From NCBI RefSeq assembly GCF_010668805.1, contig NZ_WUFT01000001.1, positions 124,001-188,000 of the forward strand: a stretch of DNA of 64,000 bases, given 5' to 3'. Both the position numbers and the translations under genes were made by a program. The DNA comes from Rhizobium phaseoli. GTDB lineage: Bacteria; Pseudomonadota; Alphaproteobacteria; Rhizobiales; Rhizobiaceae. Below, piece by piece: positions 25,961 through 34,400 of this stretch; positions within the stretch are counted from its first letter, which is position 1; each line of letters starts with the position of its first letter. The notes beneath the pieces were generated by a model. It was not told where the DNA came from, did no database searches, and saw nothing but the letters and a program-made list of their open reading frames with translations.

Positions 25961-27184
25961 TTAATGCCAGCAGCGACGTACCGCTTCGAATTCGTCAAGG
26001 ATGGAGAAAATCTCCTGCACATAATCCGTCGCGGTCCATTTGCGAGCACGGATATGACCCAGTTCGATCATTTGCTGGCGCAGTGCGGGGTTTACCAGCA
26101 ATTGTCGAACCGCCGCGGCGATTGAGTCCGGCGCCAACGCGTCGACATATAAGGCCGCATTCTCCAATTGTTCCTGGGCGCCGTCATAGTTCGACGCAAT
26201 CACCGGGCAACCGAGAGCAAAGGCTTCCAGAGGCGGCAAATTATCCGGCCCGAAGAGGCTTGGATAGGCAAGCGCGAACGCTCCCTGATAAAGCGCGGTC
26301 AAGTCTTCACGGGTGACAAAACCGAGGAACAGCACCTGCTGCTCTACACCAAGAGTGCGCGCCAGCGAACGAAGGTGGTCGAGATTACCGTGATCAGACC
26401 CGACCAGAGCAAGCTGGAATGGCTCAGCCTCTCCATCATTGATCAATCGTAGTGCGTGCAGCAAATTGGCGTGGTTCTTGTGCGCCCAAAACTGTGCCGG
26501 ATAGTACAGGTATCGACCGGTAATTCCCAGCGCCTGGAGCCGGGATGCGTTGTCGGCCGCAGGTGGATTGAAGCAAAAGCTTGGGGTCGGCAAGGGGAGG
26601 ACACGGATACGCTTTGCGGGAACGCGGTAGAAGTTTTCGATTTCGCGGCGCCCCTCTTCGGTGCCTGTGATGACATAGGCAGCACGTCTGACATAACGGC
26701 TGAAGAACTCTTCGCGGACATCCCACAGGCTGCCCAGACTGACTTCGGGAAACCAGGGCTGCAGCCTGTGCTGCAGGTCAAACACCGTGGTGATGTAAGG
26801 CACGTCGAAAGCTTCGTGCTCGTAGTGTCCGATCGACCAGGTGAACTCGATTTCTTTGCGAACCAACACTGCGGCGGCCCGACTGATTTGGGGGCTCTTT
26901 TCGAGCGCCCTATTGTCTTTTCCCAATACGCGCCGGAAGAAACGCTTGACGCGCCGGCGTCGCGTCAGCGGTGGCTCGGGAGCGTCCATGGCGGAAATAT
27001 GCACGTTGGCCGGACGGCCCGGAAGGGCGGAAAAATCCTCTTGCTTATGGTGCTCGCAAATCACGTGGAATTCGTGATGCGACTTCGCTGCCAGCTCCAG
27101 AAAGGACCTGAAGATATCCTGCTGATAGGTAAATACGCCGCCAGAGTGCGGGGAAGGGTCATTGAAGAAAAAACCGACCTTCAA
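25961..27184 (-). CDS. Glycosyltransferase family 4 (GT-B), TTG start
   Basis: A group 1 glycosyltransferase of 407 residues. The N-domain begins LKVGFFFNDPSPHSGGVFTY; the donor domain carries LYYPAQFWAHKNHANLL, VLFLGFVTREDLTALYQGA and SLFGPDNLPPLEAFALGCPV, the E-x7-E-like region. No ATG fits: the protein begins at TTG 27184, which overlaps the preceding stop as TTGA and has CGGAG upstream. It is the last gene of the repeat-flanked cassette. Confidence 0.88.
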   Translation of the reverse strand: MKVGFFFNDPSPHSGGVFTYQQDIFRSFLELAAKSHHEFHVICEHHKQEDFSALPGRPANVHISAMDAPEPPLTRRRRVKRFFRRVLGKDNRALEKSPQISRAAAVLVRKEIEFTWSIGHYEHEAFDVPYITTVFDLQHRLQPWFPEVSLGSLWDVREEFFSRYVRRAAYVITGTEEGRREIENFYRVPAKRIRVLPLPTPSFCFNPPAADNASRLQALGITGRYLYYPAQFWAHKNHANLLHALRLINDGEAEPFQLALVGSDHGNLDHLRSLARTLGVEQQVLFLGFVTREDLTALYQGAFALAYPSLFGPDNLPPLEAFALGCPVIASNYDGAQEQLENAALYVDALAPDSIAAAVRQLLVNPALRQQMIELGHIRARKWTATDYVQEIFSILDEFEAVRRCWH

Positions 27185-28041
27185 GCTGCGCTCCGTTGCT
27201 GGCCTTGGCCGGTAGCTGTGGGTCGGCCCGACATTTTCCGCACGACATAGGTCATGTTCCAATCGCCGCTGGACAAGGCCTTGTCCGGCTGCAAAAACGG
27301 GCACCGCAGAAGAACCTCAAAACCGAGCGCTGTCAGCAAGTCGACCATTTCCTGCGGGAAATAAAACCGCACATGATGGTTCTCGCTGAAATGCTTCACC
27401 GCACCGTCGGCATATTCGACCTTGAAGTCGAAGTTGACGACGGCTTGTTGTGCGACCGCATCCACGGTTGTACGGGAGATGCGCTCCACCTTGCGCTTGT
27501 CGTCCGCATCCTGCCTCACCTTGTGGGGAGAATACTGCGGCAGCACCGCCGTGCCGTTCCACACATCGAAAATGAAAATGCCGCCGGGCGCCATTTTCTT
27601 CGCGACATTCTTCAAGGTCAGCTCAAAATCGGCAAAGTCGGTGAGGTAGCCGAGTGCCGCGAACATGGCCAGCACGACGTCGAAAGAACCCTGGATTGCG
27701 TCGGCAGTCTGAAACGAGCACTCATGAAATCGCACATCCAGCCCGCGTTCTGCCGCGCTATTACGTGCCACCGCCACCATTCCCGATGAGATGTCACTGC
27801 CTTCGACGACATAACCCGTAGTCGCCAACTCCATGGCGTGGCGACCGGTACCACAGGCCAAATCCAGAACCCGAATTGGCCCATCGTTTTGACGCGGCGC
27901 ATGCTGCTCTATCAGAGCCGCGACAAAGCCGGCCTCACCAGCATAGTCCTTATCGCGGTAGATCAGGTCATAGATCGCGGAGTACTCGCCGAACGGAATC
28001 GGCTCTTGCTCTTTGCCTGTCATGGACGCACCAGCACTCAT
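27181..28041 (-). CDS. Class I SAM-dependent methyltransferase
   Basis: A 286-residue methyltransferase: YSAIYDLIYRDKDYAGEA, motif I VLDLACGTGRHAMELATTGY, acidic EGSDISSGM, and FDVVLAMFAALGYLTD. The C-terminal half has a beta-rich insertion typical of small-molecule N- or O-methyltransferases. It overlaps the aminotransferase stop as ATGA, so N-methylation of the amino sugar made by that enzyme is a reasonable guess, not proven. Confidence 0.85.
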   Translation of the reverse strand: MSAGASMTGKEQEPIPFGEYSAIYDLIYRDKDYAGEAGFVAALIEQHAPRQNDGPIRVLDLACGTGRHAMELATTGYVVEGSDISSGMVAVARNSAAERGLDVRFHECSFQTADAIQGSFDVVLAMFAALGYLTDFADFELTLKNVAKKMAPGGIFIFDVWNGTAVLPQYSPHKVRQDADDKRKVERISRTTVDAVAQQAVVNFDFKVEYADGAVKHFSENHHVRFYFPQEMVDLLTALGFEVLLRCPFLQPDKALSSGDWNMTYVVRKMSGRPTATGQGQQRSAA

Positions 28042-29195
28042 TGGTCCAACGCTTCGATCAGGCTCTGACAGACATAGTCGATATCATCATCAGCGATCGC
28101 CGGGCCACTCGGCAGGTAAAAACCACGCAGACCAAGGTCGTTCGCAACCGGGCATTCATCGGCGCTGGTCCAGCCGCGATTGATAAAAATTTCCTGCATG
28201 TTGTAAGGCAGGAAATTCTCGCGGCTTTCGACGCCTTTTTGCGCCAGCGCCTGCATCACTTCTCCGCGCCGACCCGCATTGCGTCCGCTGACGAGCACCA
28301 TGTACATCCAGTGAACGTTACGGGCATACGGCTTTTCCACCGGCAGCTGCAGGTCGTCGCGTCCGCCCAGGCGTTGCGTATAGGCGTTCGCGATGCTCCG
28401 TTTGGCGTCGATGATCTGTTCGATCTTGCCGAACTGGGCATGCCCGATCGCCGCCTGCAGATTTGTCATCCGGAAGTTATATCCGATGTCCTTGTGCATG
28501 AACTTGTTCTTGTCGCCGAACGCCAATCCCTTGAGATTGCGTGCGCGAGCGGCCCACTCGGCGCTATTCAGTGTCAGCATCCCGCCTTCGCCGGTGGTGA
28601 TCACCTTGTTGGCGTAGAAACTGAAGCAGCCGATGTCGCCGATACCCCCGACCTTGCGGCCTTTATAGCGCGCGCCATGAGCCTCGGCACAGTCCTCGAT
28701 GACGTAGAGATTGTGCTCGCGAGCAACTTCCATCACAGGATCCATGTCGACCGGGTGGCCAAACAGGTGAACCACCAGGATCGCCTTGGTCCTGGGCGTG
28801 ATCTTTGCTCGCAACAGCGTTGGATCGAGATTCAAAGTATCGGCTTCGGAGTCGATCGGCACTGGATGCGCGCCCTGGTACAGCACGGCGAAAAACGTTG
28901 CCATATTGGTCAGCGAGGCCACCAGCACCTCGTCGCCGGGGCCGATCGACAGGGTCGCCAGTGCCAGGTGAAGTGCAGTAGTGCCGCTAGACACCGCTAC
29001 GCCATGGTCACAATCGCAATAGGCCGCGAATTCCTGCTCGAACATTGGCAGGTAGTCGCCAAAGAAACCCGAGATAGCGCCTTGGGCCAAGGCATTGTTG
29101 ACGTGATGGGTCTCTTCAGCCCCCAGCAATGGCTGCGAGACAGGCACGCGACGTATGGACACGGATGAATCCTGACGTAAAGGGTCAATTGACAT
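28038..29195 (-). CDS. DegT-family aminotransferase, GDP-perosamine-synthase-like
   Basis: The 385-residue protein carries the PLP lysine at Lys197 in FSFYANKVITTGEGGML, close to the pattern of perosamine synthases, plus AVSSGTTALHLALATL and IEDCAEAHGARYKGRKVG. It should aminate C4 (or C3) of a 4-keto-6-deoxy nucleotide sugar. No dehydratase lies in this cassette, so the keto sugar must come from rfbG or from elsewhere. Three bases separate it from the cupin gene. Confidence 0.87.
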   Translation of the reverse strand: MSIDPLRQDSSVSIRRVPVSQPLLGAEETHHVNNALAQGAISGFFGDYLPMFEQEFAAYCDCDHGVAVSSGTTALHLALATLSIGPGDEVLVASLTNMATFFAVLYQGAHPVPIDSEADTLNLDPTLLRAKITPRTKAILVVHLFGHPVDMDPVMEVAREHNLYVIEDCAEAHGARYKGRKVGGIGDIGCFSFYANKVITTGEGGMLTLNSAEWAARARNLKGLAFGDKNKFMHKDIGYNFRMTNLQAAIGHAQFGKIEQIIDAKRSIANAYTQRLGGRDDLQLPVEKPYARNVHWMYMVLVSGRNAGRRGEVMQALAQKGVESRENFLPYNMQEIFINRGWTSADECPVANDLGLRGFYLPSGPAIADDDIDYVCQSLIEALDQ

Positions 29196-29198
29196 GAT

Positions 29199-29582
29199 TT
29201 AGGTACCGGCTGCCAAAGGAACGTCGAGACGGAACGTATCGCTTTCATATTCCTTGCCGCCACGCGGCCCGCTGGTAAAGACCAGCAGCTCCGCATCATC
29301 CAGGCCGACAAGAGCATGGCGCACATGCGGCTTCGTCACGGTGAAATCGCCCGGATTCATCACAGTCTCGACCATTGGCTCGCCGGGTACCTGACTGACC
29401 AACATGATGCGGCCCGAGATCAGATAGTTCCACTGAGTGGTTTGCTTGTGGTAATGATTGCCGCGTACGGCGCCTTTTGAAAAGGTGATGCGGGTAATCG
29501 CGTTGATATTCTCGTTTTCGAGAAGATCGGTAATTTCGCCACGAGCATCCTTGAATGCGGGGATCAGCGAGATTCTCTCCAT
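29199..29582 (-). CDS. Cupin-fold protein, nucleotide-sugar isomerase/epimerase type
   Basis: A 127-residue single-domain cupin: GEITDLLENENINAITRITF, VRGNHYHKQTTQWNYLISG and FTVTKPHVRHALVG. It resembles the WxcM/FdtA group of sugar isomerases and epimerases, with two histidines in HYHK. GGAG lies shortly before the ATG at 29582. Position between a C-methyltransferase and an aminotransferase supports a role in isomerising a keto sugar. Confidence 0.75.
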   Translation of the reverse strand: MERISLIPAFKDARGEITDLLENENINAITRITFSKGAVRGNHYHKQTTQWNYLISGRIMLVSQVPGEPMVETVMNPGDFTVTKPHVRHALVGLDDAELLVFTSGPRGGKEYESDTFRLDVPLAAGT

Positions 29583-29602
29583 TGCGTGCTCCTTAAGCGT
29601 AA

Positions 29603-30826
29603 TCAGTCGACGATTTTAGGGAAGGGGATCGGGATAATGAATTTGCCTCCCCGGCGCCGAAATTCGTGCAGGTTCCCGATGATTTCCTCGGCGAAATTCC
29701 AAGCCAGGAGCAAAGCATAGTCGGGCTGGTGATTGAGCAGTTCTTCGTCGGATACCACTGGAATGTGCGCTCCGGGGGTATAGCGACCAATTTTCAGCTT
29801 TGATTTCTCAGTGACGAAATCAAGTATGTCGGCGTCAAGCCCGCAGTAATTCAGCAAGGTCATGCCCTTGGCGGGAGCGCTGACGGCCGCGATCCGTTTG
29901 CCTTCATGCTTGAGCGAATGAAGCAGCCACGTCAGTTCGTCCTTGTTGCGTCGCACGGCAGCGGCAAATTCGGCCAGTTTTTCATGGCTGTATATGCCCA
30001 TATCCACTTCTGCCTGCGCCATCCGTTCTGCGTCCTGCGAGGCAGGCCACATGCCGATCCGGCCGACATGCACCCGGAAAGAGCCGCCATGGATATCGCG
30101 CTCCTCAATGTGAAATATTTCCAGGCCGTGTTTGCGGAAAAACGCCAGCAAGGGTTTAACCGACAGGTATGAGAGATGCTCGTGGTAGATCGTGTCGTAT
30201 TCGTTGTGCTTGAGCAGATTGACGAAATAGGGCGCTTCAAAAATGAACACGCCGCGTTCGCTGAGCAATTCCTTGACACTGGATATAAAGCTATCGAGGT
30301 CATCCACATGGGCAAAGACGTTGGTCGCCGTCACCACCGATGCATGACCTTTGTCAGCAACGATGGTGCGCGCCGTATCTTCATTGAAAAAATCACAGAC
30401 CGTGTCGATGCCGTTGGCCTGCGCGATCATGACGATGTTTGCCGCAGGGTCGACGCCTTGCACCCGCAAGCCTTGGCTTTGGAAAGCTCCCAGCAACACA
30501 CCCACATTGCTGCCGATATCCACCGCCAAGTCCTTTGGCCCCAATTTAAGGCGTGCAACCACACTGGCAGCGAACTCGGACCAGTGGGCTTGGCCGGTGC
30601 GGGTGGTGGAGGACTCATAGGGATAGTCGTTCCGGTATAAAACCTCTGGAGATACGACATGACTCAACTGAGCCAATCCACAGTCGTCACACATCACCAC
30701 CTGCAAAGGATAATGAATGTCCGGCTCACGCGCTTGATCCTTGCGCCGGAATTGGTCGGCTGGAGGTGTAAAACCCAAGTCGAGAAATTTATGCAACTTG
30801 GTACTGCCACACATACGACAATTCAT
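29603..30826 (-). CDS. Sugar C-methyltransferase (NovU/TylC3 type), second copy
   Basis: A 407-residue protein with the same three parts as the gene at 22062: zinc motif (CRMCGSTKLH, CDDCGLAQ), SAM core (AVDIGSNVGVLLGAFQSQG) and C-terminal domain (IAAVSAPAKGMTLLNYCG). TIYHEHLSYLS carries the catalytic Glu-His pair. The ATG at 30826 gives the family N-terminus and has AAAGGGA upstream; the open frame continues to 31090 without signals. It is the first gene of the cassette, so the promoter should lie in 30827-31296. Confidence 0.88.
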   Translation of the reverse strand: MNCRMCGSTKLHKFLDLGFTPPADQFRRKDQAREPDIHYPLQVVMCDDCGLAQLSHVVSPEVLYRNDYPYESSTTRTGQAHWSEFAASVVARLKLGPKDLAVDIGSNVGVLLGAFQSQGLRVQGVDPAANIVMIAQANGIDTVCDFFNEDTARTIVADKGHASVVTATNVFAHVDDLDSFISSVKELLSERGVFIFEAPYFVNLLKHNEYDTIYHEHLSYLSVKPLLAFFRKHGLEIFHIEERDIHGGSFRVHVGRIGMWPASQDAERMAQAEVDMGIYSHEKLAEFAAAVRRNKDELTWLLHSLKHEGKRIAAVSAPAKGMTLLNYCGLDADILDFVTEKSKLKIGRYTPGAHIPVVSDEELLNHQPDYALLLAWNFAEEIIGNLHEFRRRGGKFIIPIPFPKIVD

Positions 30827-31296
30827 GGGTGATATCCCTTTATTTCCTATAGTCCGAAACCCAGCCGGCGATGCACTTATTCGACAGCAGACCGCTGAAT
30901 TCAGCTGAACAAGGGTTTGCGAAATCGGTGTACTGAATATTGAACGGACGACGGCAATGCAACGAAGTTTTTCCGATCCGAGCGGCGTTACAGCACTGAT
31001 CTCGCCCAAAAGTCGATCCCGTGCGCAACATTCTTCTTCGATGCATCGTCGGCATGAGGCCTGCCTGACGGTTTCGGATATGGGACTCAAGGTCGCTCAC
31101 GCAACTGGACGGTGCAACGATGCCGCCGACATCAGCTTTCGGCTAAGGGCTGCACCTGAGCTATTGGAAAACAAGGACGCAAAACCACCCTGGGAAATTC
31201 GGCCAGTTCGCCGCCGATCCGAACAAAGCGGCCGATCGTTCCGGACAGCGCAGAAACACCATCCTTGACTATCGACAGTTGCGGGCGCGCCGCCAG
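30827..31296. other. Intergenic region upstream of the sugar cassette
   Basis: Only short frames of poor quality occur here. The stretch belongs to the cassette, lying between its first gene and the right-hand repeat. It should hold the cassette promoter on the minus strand, but I could not find a convincing -35/-10 pair. No transposase remnant or RNA motif was recognised. Confidence 0.5.
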
Positions 31297-31382
31297 AAAA
31301 CCTCACTTCGGAATCCCGAAATTCCCGGCTTCGGGATTCCGAAGTGCAATAGATTATGGTAGGAATTCTTGGGATCGCCGCC
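31297..31382 (+). repeat. Direct repeat with 17-bp inverted repeat core, right copy
   Basis: Same orientation and nearly the same sequence as 25865-25951. The 17-bp arms (31304-31320 and 31330-31346) are identical to the left copy; the loop is 9 instead of 10 bases and a 2-base difference lies before AGATTATGG. Similarity fades after GATCGCCGCC at 31382. Together the copies enclose 5.3 kb with five glycan genes. Confidence 0.85.
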
Positions 31383-31404
31383 AATTCTTGTCCCGGAGAG
31401 ACGG

Positions 31405-31698
31405 TTAGGCCTCGAGATCAAGCTGGAGTGGAGTGCTGGCTGCTTCGGCGACTTTAGCCTTCCGATTTTTTGCCGCACGGCGTGGTGGCTTTGTCATCTT
31501 CGGCAGCGTGTCGGACCCGCGCTCGTCTGACTCGGAGCCGACCAGCAGCGGATAGGCAGCAGGGACCGCACCGGTCGAGGATTCATCAACGACCGGTTTG
31601 GGCGGAAGCATTTCAATGGCCAGCTTGGCGGCTGACGCCTCGCGCGCCTTTGAGGGCTCGGGGCTGCTGGCTACGGATGTGGCGTATCGGATCATCAC
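31405..31698 (-). CDS. Hypothetical small protein (97 aa), uncertain
   Basis: An open frame with GGAG 12 bases before the ATG. The product is rich in Ala, Pro, Lys and Ser, with a basic patch KMTKPPRRAAKNRKAKVAEA, and is likely disordered. It ends 23 bases before the right-hand repeat. A plus-strand frame (31616-31870) overlaps it, and at most one is likely to be real. I do not recognise either. Confidence 0.35.
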   Translation of the reverse strand: MMIRYATSVASSPEPSKAREASAAKLAIEMLPPKPVVDESSTGAVPAAYPLLVGSESDERGSDTLPKMTKPPRRAAKNRKAKVAEAASTPLQLDLEA

Positions 31699-31870
31699 AA
31701 GGCTCCATTATGTTCGCTTTATGTTCCATTCGGCGATCAACAAGTCAATGGCGGCCGGCTATCGCGGGCCGGAATACCCGTTAATACAGATTCTGAAAGT
31801 CCGTGGAGTTGAGCAGACAAGCCTTGAAGGCATTGCTGCCCGCCTGTTTCCACAGGCACAAAATGCGTAA
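31616..31870 (+). CDS. Hypothetical small protein (84 aa), doubtful
   Basis: An open frame with GGCGGAAG upstream of the ATG. The predicted product is partly hydrophobic (DVAYRIITRLHYVRFMFHSA) and ends LFPQAQNA. It lies antisense to the 31405-31698 frame for 83 bases. Nothing links it to a known family. Listed because the region would otherwise be unexplained. Confidence 0.25.
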   Translation: MASLAADASRAFEGSGLLATDVAYRIITRLHYVRFMFHSAINKSMAAGYRGPEYPLIQILKVRGVEQTSLEGIAARLFPQAQNA

Positions 31871-31918
31871 ATTTTGGAAAGGCTTAACTCCTTGATCCGG
31901 CAGCGATCAAGAATGGAA

Positions 31919-32005
31919 TGGTGCCCAGAAGAGGACTCGAACCTCCACACCCTTTCGGGTACCAGCACCTGAAGCTGGCGCGTCTACCAATTCCGCCATC
32001 TGGGC
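31919..32005 (-). tRNA. tRNA-Leu (anticodon CAG)
   Basis: The minus strand folds as a class II tRNA: acceptor GCCCAGA paired with TCTGGGC, anticodon stem CCAGC/GCTGG with loop TTCAGGT (anticodon CAG), a long variable arm around ACCCGAAAGGGT, and a TTCGAGT T-loop. The 3' CCA is encoded. It reads CUG codons, abundant in this genome. It sits about 540 bases from the right-hand cassette repeat. Confidence 0.97.
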
Positions 32006-32015
32006 GACGGAGAGC

Positions 32016-32044
32016 GATGTAAGGGGGCGGCTCCTGACTGTCAA
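32016..32044 (-). promoter_or_regulatory. Sigma-70 type promoter of tRNA-Leu
   Basis: On the minus strand TTGACA (32044-32039), a 17-base spacer and TACATC (32021-32016) lie about 10 bases before the tRNA 5' end, with a GC-rich spacer end as often seen for stable-RNA promoters. Confidence 0.6.
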
Positions 32045-32173
32045 CCGGGTTTTTGAAGTTTTTCTGACAGTTGGCGAAAAACAGTTGGTCATATGAGCGG
32101 GAGCGGCCGGAGGGCAGGCATAGCGCTTCGCTTGGTCCGCCCTATATAAAGGAAATATCGAAAGGAATCCCTC

Positions 32174-32596
32174 ATGCCCGTTGCCCGCATGATAGTGTTC
32201 GCCGGTCTTCTCGCCGTTCTCGCGCCTGCCATGGCGGGCGCTGATTCGCTGAAGCTGGGCAAGCCAGGGGTCGGGCCGCTCGATACCGGATCGACGCTCT
32301 GCGATTTTCGCGGCTGCTTCGGTTTCGGGCCGCAGCAATGGCATCGACCCGCCTATGTCCAGCCGAATTACCGCCCGCGCGGCGCGACGGGTCCGACCTA
32401 TTACCAGCCGGGTGCGGCCGGCCGGCCGCAACTGACCTATGAACCGCCGCCGGTACGCCGGCTGCAGCCGAGGGTGGCTGACAAGAACAGCCATGTCGCC
32501 TGGTGCAGCAACGAATACCGCTCCTACGATCCAAGAACGGATCGTTTCCTCACCTATGAAGGCATCTATAAGACCTGCCGGTCGCCCTATCGCTAA
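32174..32596 (+). CDS. BA14K family secreted protein
   Basis: A 140-residue exported protein. After a signal peptide (cut near MAGA) comes a Pro/Tyr/Gly-rich middle (AYVQPNYRPRGATGPTYY) and the BA14K motif HVAWCSNEYRSYDPRTDRF ending in CRSPYR. BA14K proteins of Rhizobiales are small envelope proteins, first described as a Brucella immunoreactive antigen with lectin-like activity. AAAGGAAT precedes the ATG. It appears to be transcribed alone. Confidence 0.88.
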   Translation: MPVARMIVFAGLLAVLAPAMAGADSLKLGKPGVGPLDTGSTLCDFRGCFGFGPQQWHRPAYVQPNYRPRGATGPTYYQPGAAGRPQLTYEPPPVRRLQPRVADKNSHVAWCSNEYRSYDPRTDRFLTYEGIYKTCRSPYR

Positions 32597-32603
32597 GTTG
32601 TTG

Positions 32604-32897
32604 TCAGCTTTCGAGCGAGGCGCGGTCGACATGACCGAGATCGCGGCCCGGCTCGATGATATCGCGAACCCGCTGCTTCAACTCCTTCGGCCCGGGAAAG
32701 CCGCCGTCGCGCTTGCGCTCCCAGATCAGATCGCCGTTGACGCGGATCTCGAAATTGCCGCCGGTGCCGGGGATCAGCGCCACTTCCCCGAGACTGTCGG
32801 AAAAAGTGTGCAGCAGCTCCTGCGCCATCCAGGCGGCGCGCAGCAGCCAATTGCACTGGGTGCAGTAGAGGATGGAGACACGGGCTTTTTCGGTCAT
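32604..32897 (-). CDS. SelT/SelW/SelH-like (Rdx) thioredoxin-fold protein
   Basis: The 97-residue protein has the family's N-terminal CxxC (ILYCTQCNWLLRA) and the GTGGNFEIRVNGDLIWERK and GGFPGPKELKQRVRD segments. Bacterial Rdx proteins have Cys in place of selenocysteine and are thought to act in thiol redox reactions; the exact role is unknown. It converges on the BA14K gene, 7 bases apart. Confidence 0.88.
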   Translation of the reverse strand: MTEKARVSILYCTQCNWLLRAAWMAQELLHTFSDSLGEVALIPGTGGNFEIRVNGDLIWERKRDGGFPGPKELKQRVRDIIEPGRDLGHVDRASLES

Positions 32898-33021
32898 GGC
32901 AGACTCCTTTTCTCTGCGCTGATGTAAGCGCTGTTATCGGCGCGCGCAATCGCCTCCAAGCGTCTTGCGCGCCACTCGCCGGCATGGTCTCTTCCCCTAT
33001 CGGCCATACCGGGAAACACCC

Positions 33022-33759
33022 ATGCGAGTCGCGGTCATCGAAAACATGAGGAATATCGGTCTCGGCGCGCTTGCCGCTGCCCTCGACGAGGCGGGGGCTC
33101 ATATCGAGTGGTTCCGGGTGTGGCAGGACGGCGTCCTGCCGCCGGATATATCCGGCCATGACGCGCTTGTCGTTCTGGGTGGCGAGCAGAGCGCGCTGGA
33201 TGACGAGGCGCATCCTTACCTGCCGGAGCTCGTTCAGCTGACGCGCCGCTTCGGCGATGCCGGCAAGGCGGTGCTCGGCATCTGCCTCGGCAGCCAGATC
33301 CTCGCCCGCGCCTATGGCGGCGACAATATCTTGGGGAGCGCCCGCGAATTCGGCTGGCACGGGATCGGCGTCACCGAGGAGGGCCGGGCCGACCCGCTGC
33401 TGTCGGCGCTTGGCGGCGAATTCACCATCTTCGAATGGCATGCCGATACGTTTTCCTTGCCCGCGGGCGCGATGCGTCTGGCGAGAAGCCCCGTTGCTGA
33501 GAACCAGGCTTTCCGCATCGGCCGCGCCGTCTATGGCACTCAGTTCCATTTCGAGGCCAATTCCGCGGTCGTCGCGCAATGGAAGGCAGAATTCCCCGAT
33601 ACGATCGAGCGCATCGCGCCAGGCTGGCTGGAGAGCCATGCCGAACTGGCGGCAAACCATGGCGGTGCCGCCGATGCCGCGGGCCTGGCCATCGCCCGCG
33701 CCTGGGTCAGCCTGATCGAAGCTGCCGAGATCAGGATGCTGTCAGAGGCCTCGGCGTGA
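33022..33759 (+). CDS. Class I glutamine amidotransferase (GuaA-like domain)
   Basis: A stand-alone GATase of 245 residues with the catalytic triad visible: Cys in VLGICLGSQILARAYGG, His and Glu in YGTQFHFEANSA. It resembles proteins annotated as GMP-synthase-like or gamma-glutamyl-hydrolase-type amidotransferases, which release ammonia from glutamine or cut gamma-glutamyl bonds. The ATG at 33022 has GGGA upstream. The acetyltransferase gene follows after 11 bases, so they probably share a transcript. Confidence 0.82.
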   Translation: MRVAVIENMRNIGLGALAAALDEAGAHIEWFRVWQDGVLPPDISGHDALVVLGGEQSALDDEAHPYLPELVQLTRRFGDAGKAVLGICLGSQILARAYGGDNILGSAREFGWHGIGVTEEGRADPLLSALGGEFTIFEWHADTFSLPAGAMRLARSPVAENQAFRIGRAVYGTQFHFEANSAVVAQWKAEFPDTIERIAPGWLESHAELAANHGGAADAAGLAIARAWVSLIEAAEIRMLSEASA

Positions 33760-33770
33760 GAGGCGAGGTC

Positions 33771-34328
33771 ATGCCGGCAAGCGAACGCGAGAAGATGGCG
33801 GCAGGCGAATGGTATTGCTGCCTCGATGACGAGCTCGATCTCTTGCGCCGGCAGGCCCGCCTGGCCGTCCATGCCCACAATACGCTGCCGCCCGACGCGC
33901 GCGGCGCGATGGCGCCAGCCCTGAGGGCGCTCTTTGCGGGCGTGGCACCCGATGTCTTCATCGAAGCGCCGTTTCACTGCTCCTACGGCATCAACATCAC
34001 TCTCGGCGCGCGCGTCTATTTCAATGCCGGCTGCACCATCCTGGATTCCGGCCGGGTGACCATCGGCGACCGCACCATGTTCGGCCCCGGCGTGCAGATT
34101 TATTGCGCCGAACATCACAAGGACCCGAAACGTCGCAGCCAGGGCATCGAGATCGCCCGGCCGGTCGTTATCGGCAGCGACGTCTGGATCGGCGGCAGCG
34201 CCATCATCCTCGGCGGCATTACGATCGGCGATGGTGCGATTGTCGGCGCTGGCGCCGTTGTAACGAAAGACGTGCCGACTGGAGCAACCGTAGTCGGTAA
34301 CTCGGCGCGCCGGATAAACGCCACCTGA
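33771..34328 (+). CDS. Maltose/galactoside O-acetyltransferase (left-handed beta-helix)
   Basis: A 185-residue hexapeptide-repeat acetyltransferase. The Mac domain is at the N-terminus (REKMAAGEWYCCLDDELDLL); then come LbH coils with the catalytic His in YCAEHHKDPKRR and the C-terminal GSDVWIGGSAIILGGITIG and NSARRINAT. It transfers acetyl from acetyl-CoA to a sugar; NodL of rhizobia belongs to the same family, but nothing here shows a nodulation role. GAGGCGAGG precedes the ATG. Confidence 0.88.
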   Translation: MPASEREKMAAGEWYCCLDDELDLLRRQARLAVHAHNTLPPDARGAMAPALRALFAGVAPDVFIEAPFHCSYGINITLGARVYFNAGCTILDSGRVTIGDRTMFGPGVQIYCAEHHKDPKRRSQGIEIARPVVIGSDVWIGGSAIILGGITIGDGAIVGAGAVVTKDVPTGATVVGNSARRINAT

Positions 34329-34400
34329 AATTCGGCATGCCTCGCCTCTCTCGACAACGGCTCCAGCTCCACTAAATCAGGGCGGAACGGGAGAAATATC

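Noticed and set aside
25865..31382. CRISPR repeats or insertion-sequence ends
   Set aside because: Only two copies exist, 5.4 kb apart, with no spacers, no cas genes and no transposase between them; the repeats are in direct, not inverted, orientation.
31919..32005. tRNA-Leu as the attachment site of an integrated island
   Set aside because: No partial copy of the tRNA 3' end was found in the neighbouring 6 kb and no integrase gene is present. The cassette repeats share no sequence with the tRNA.
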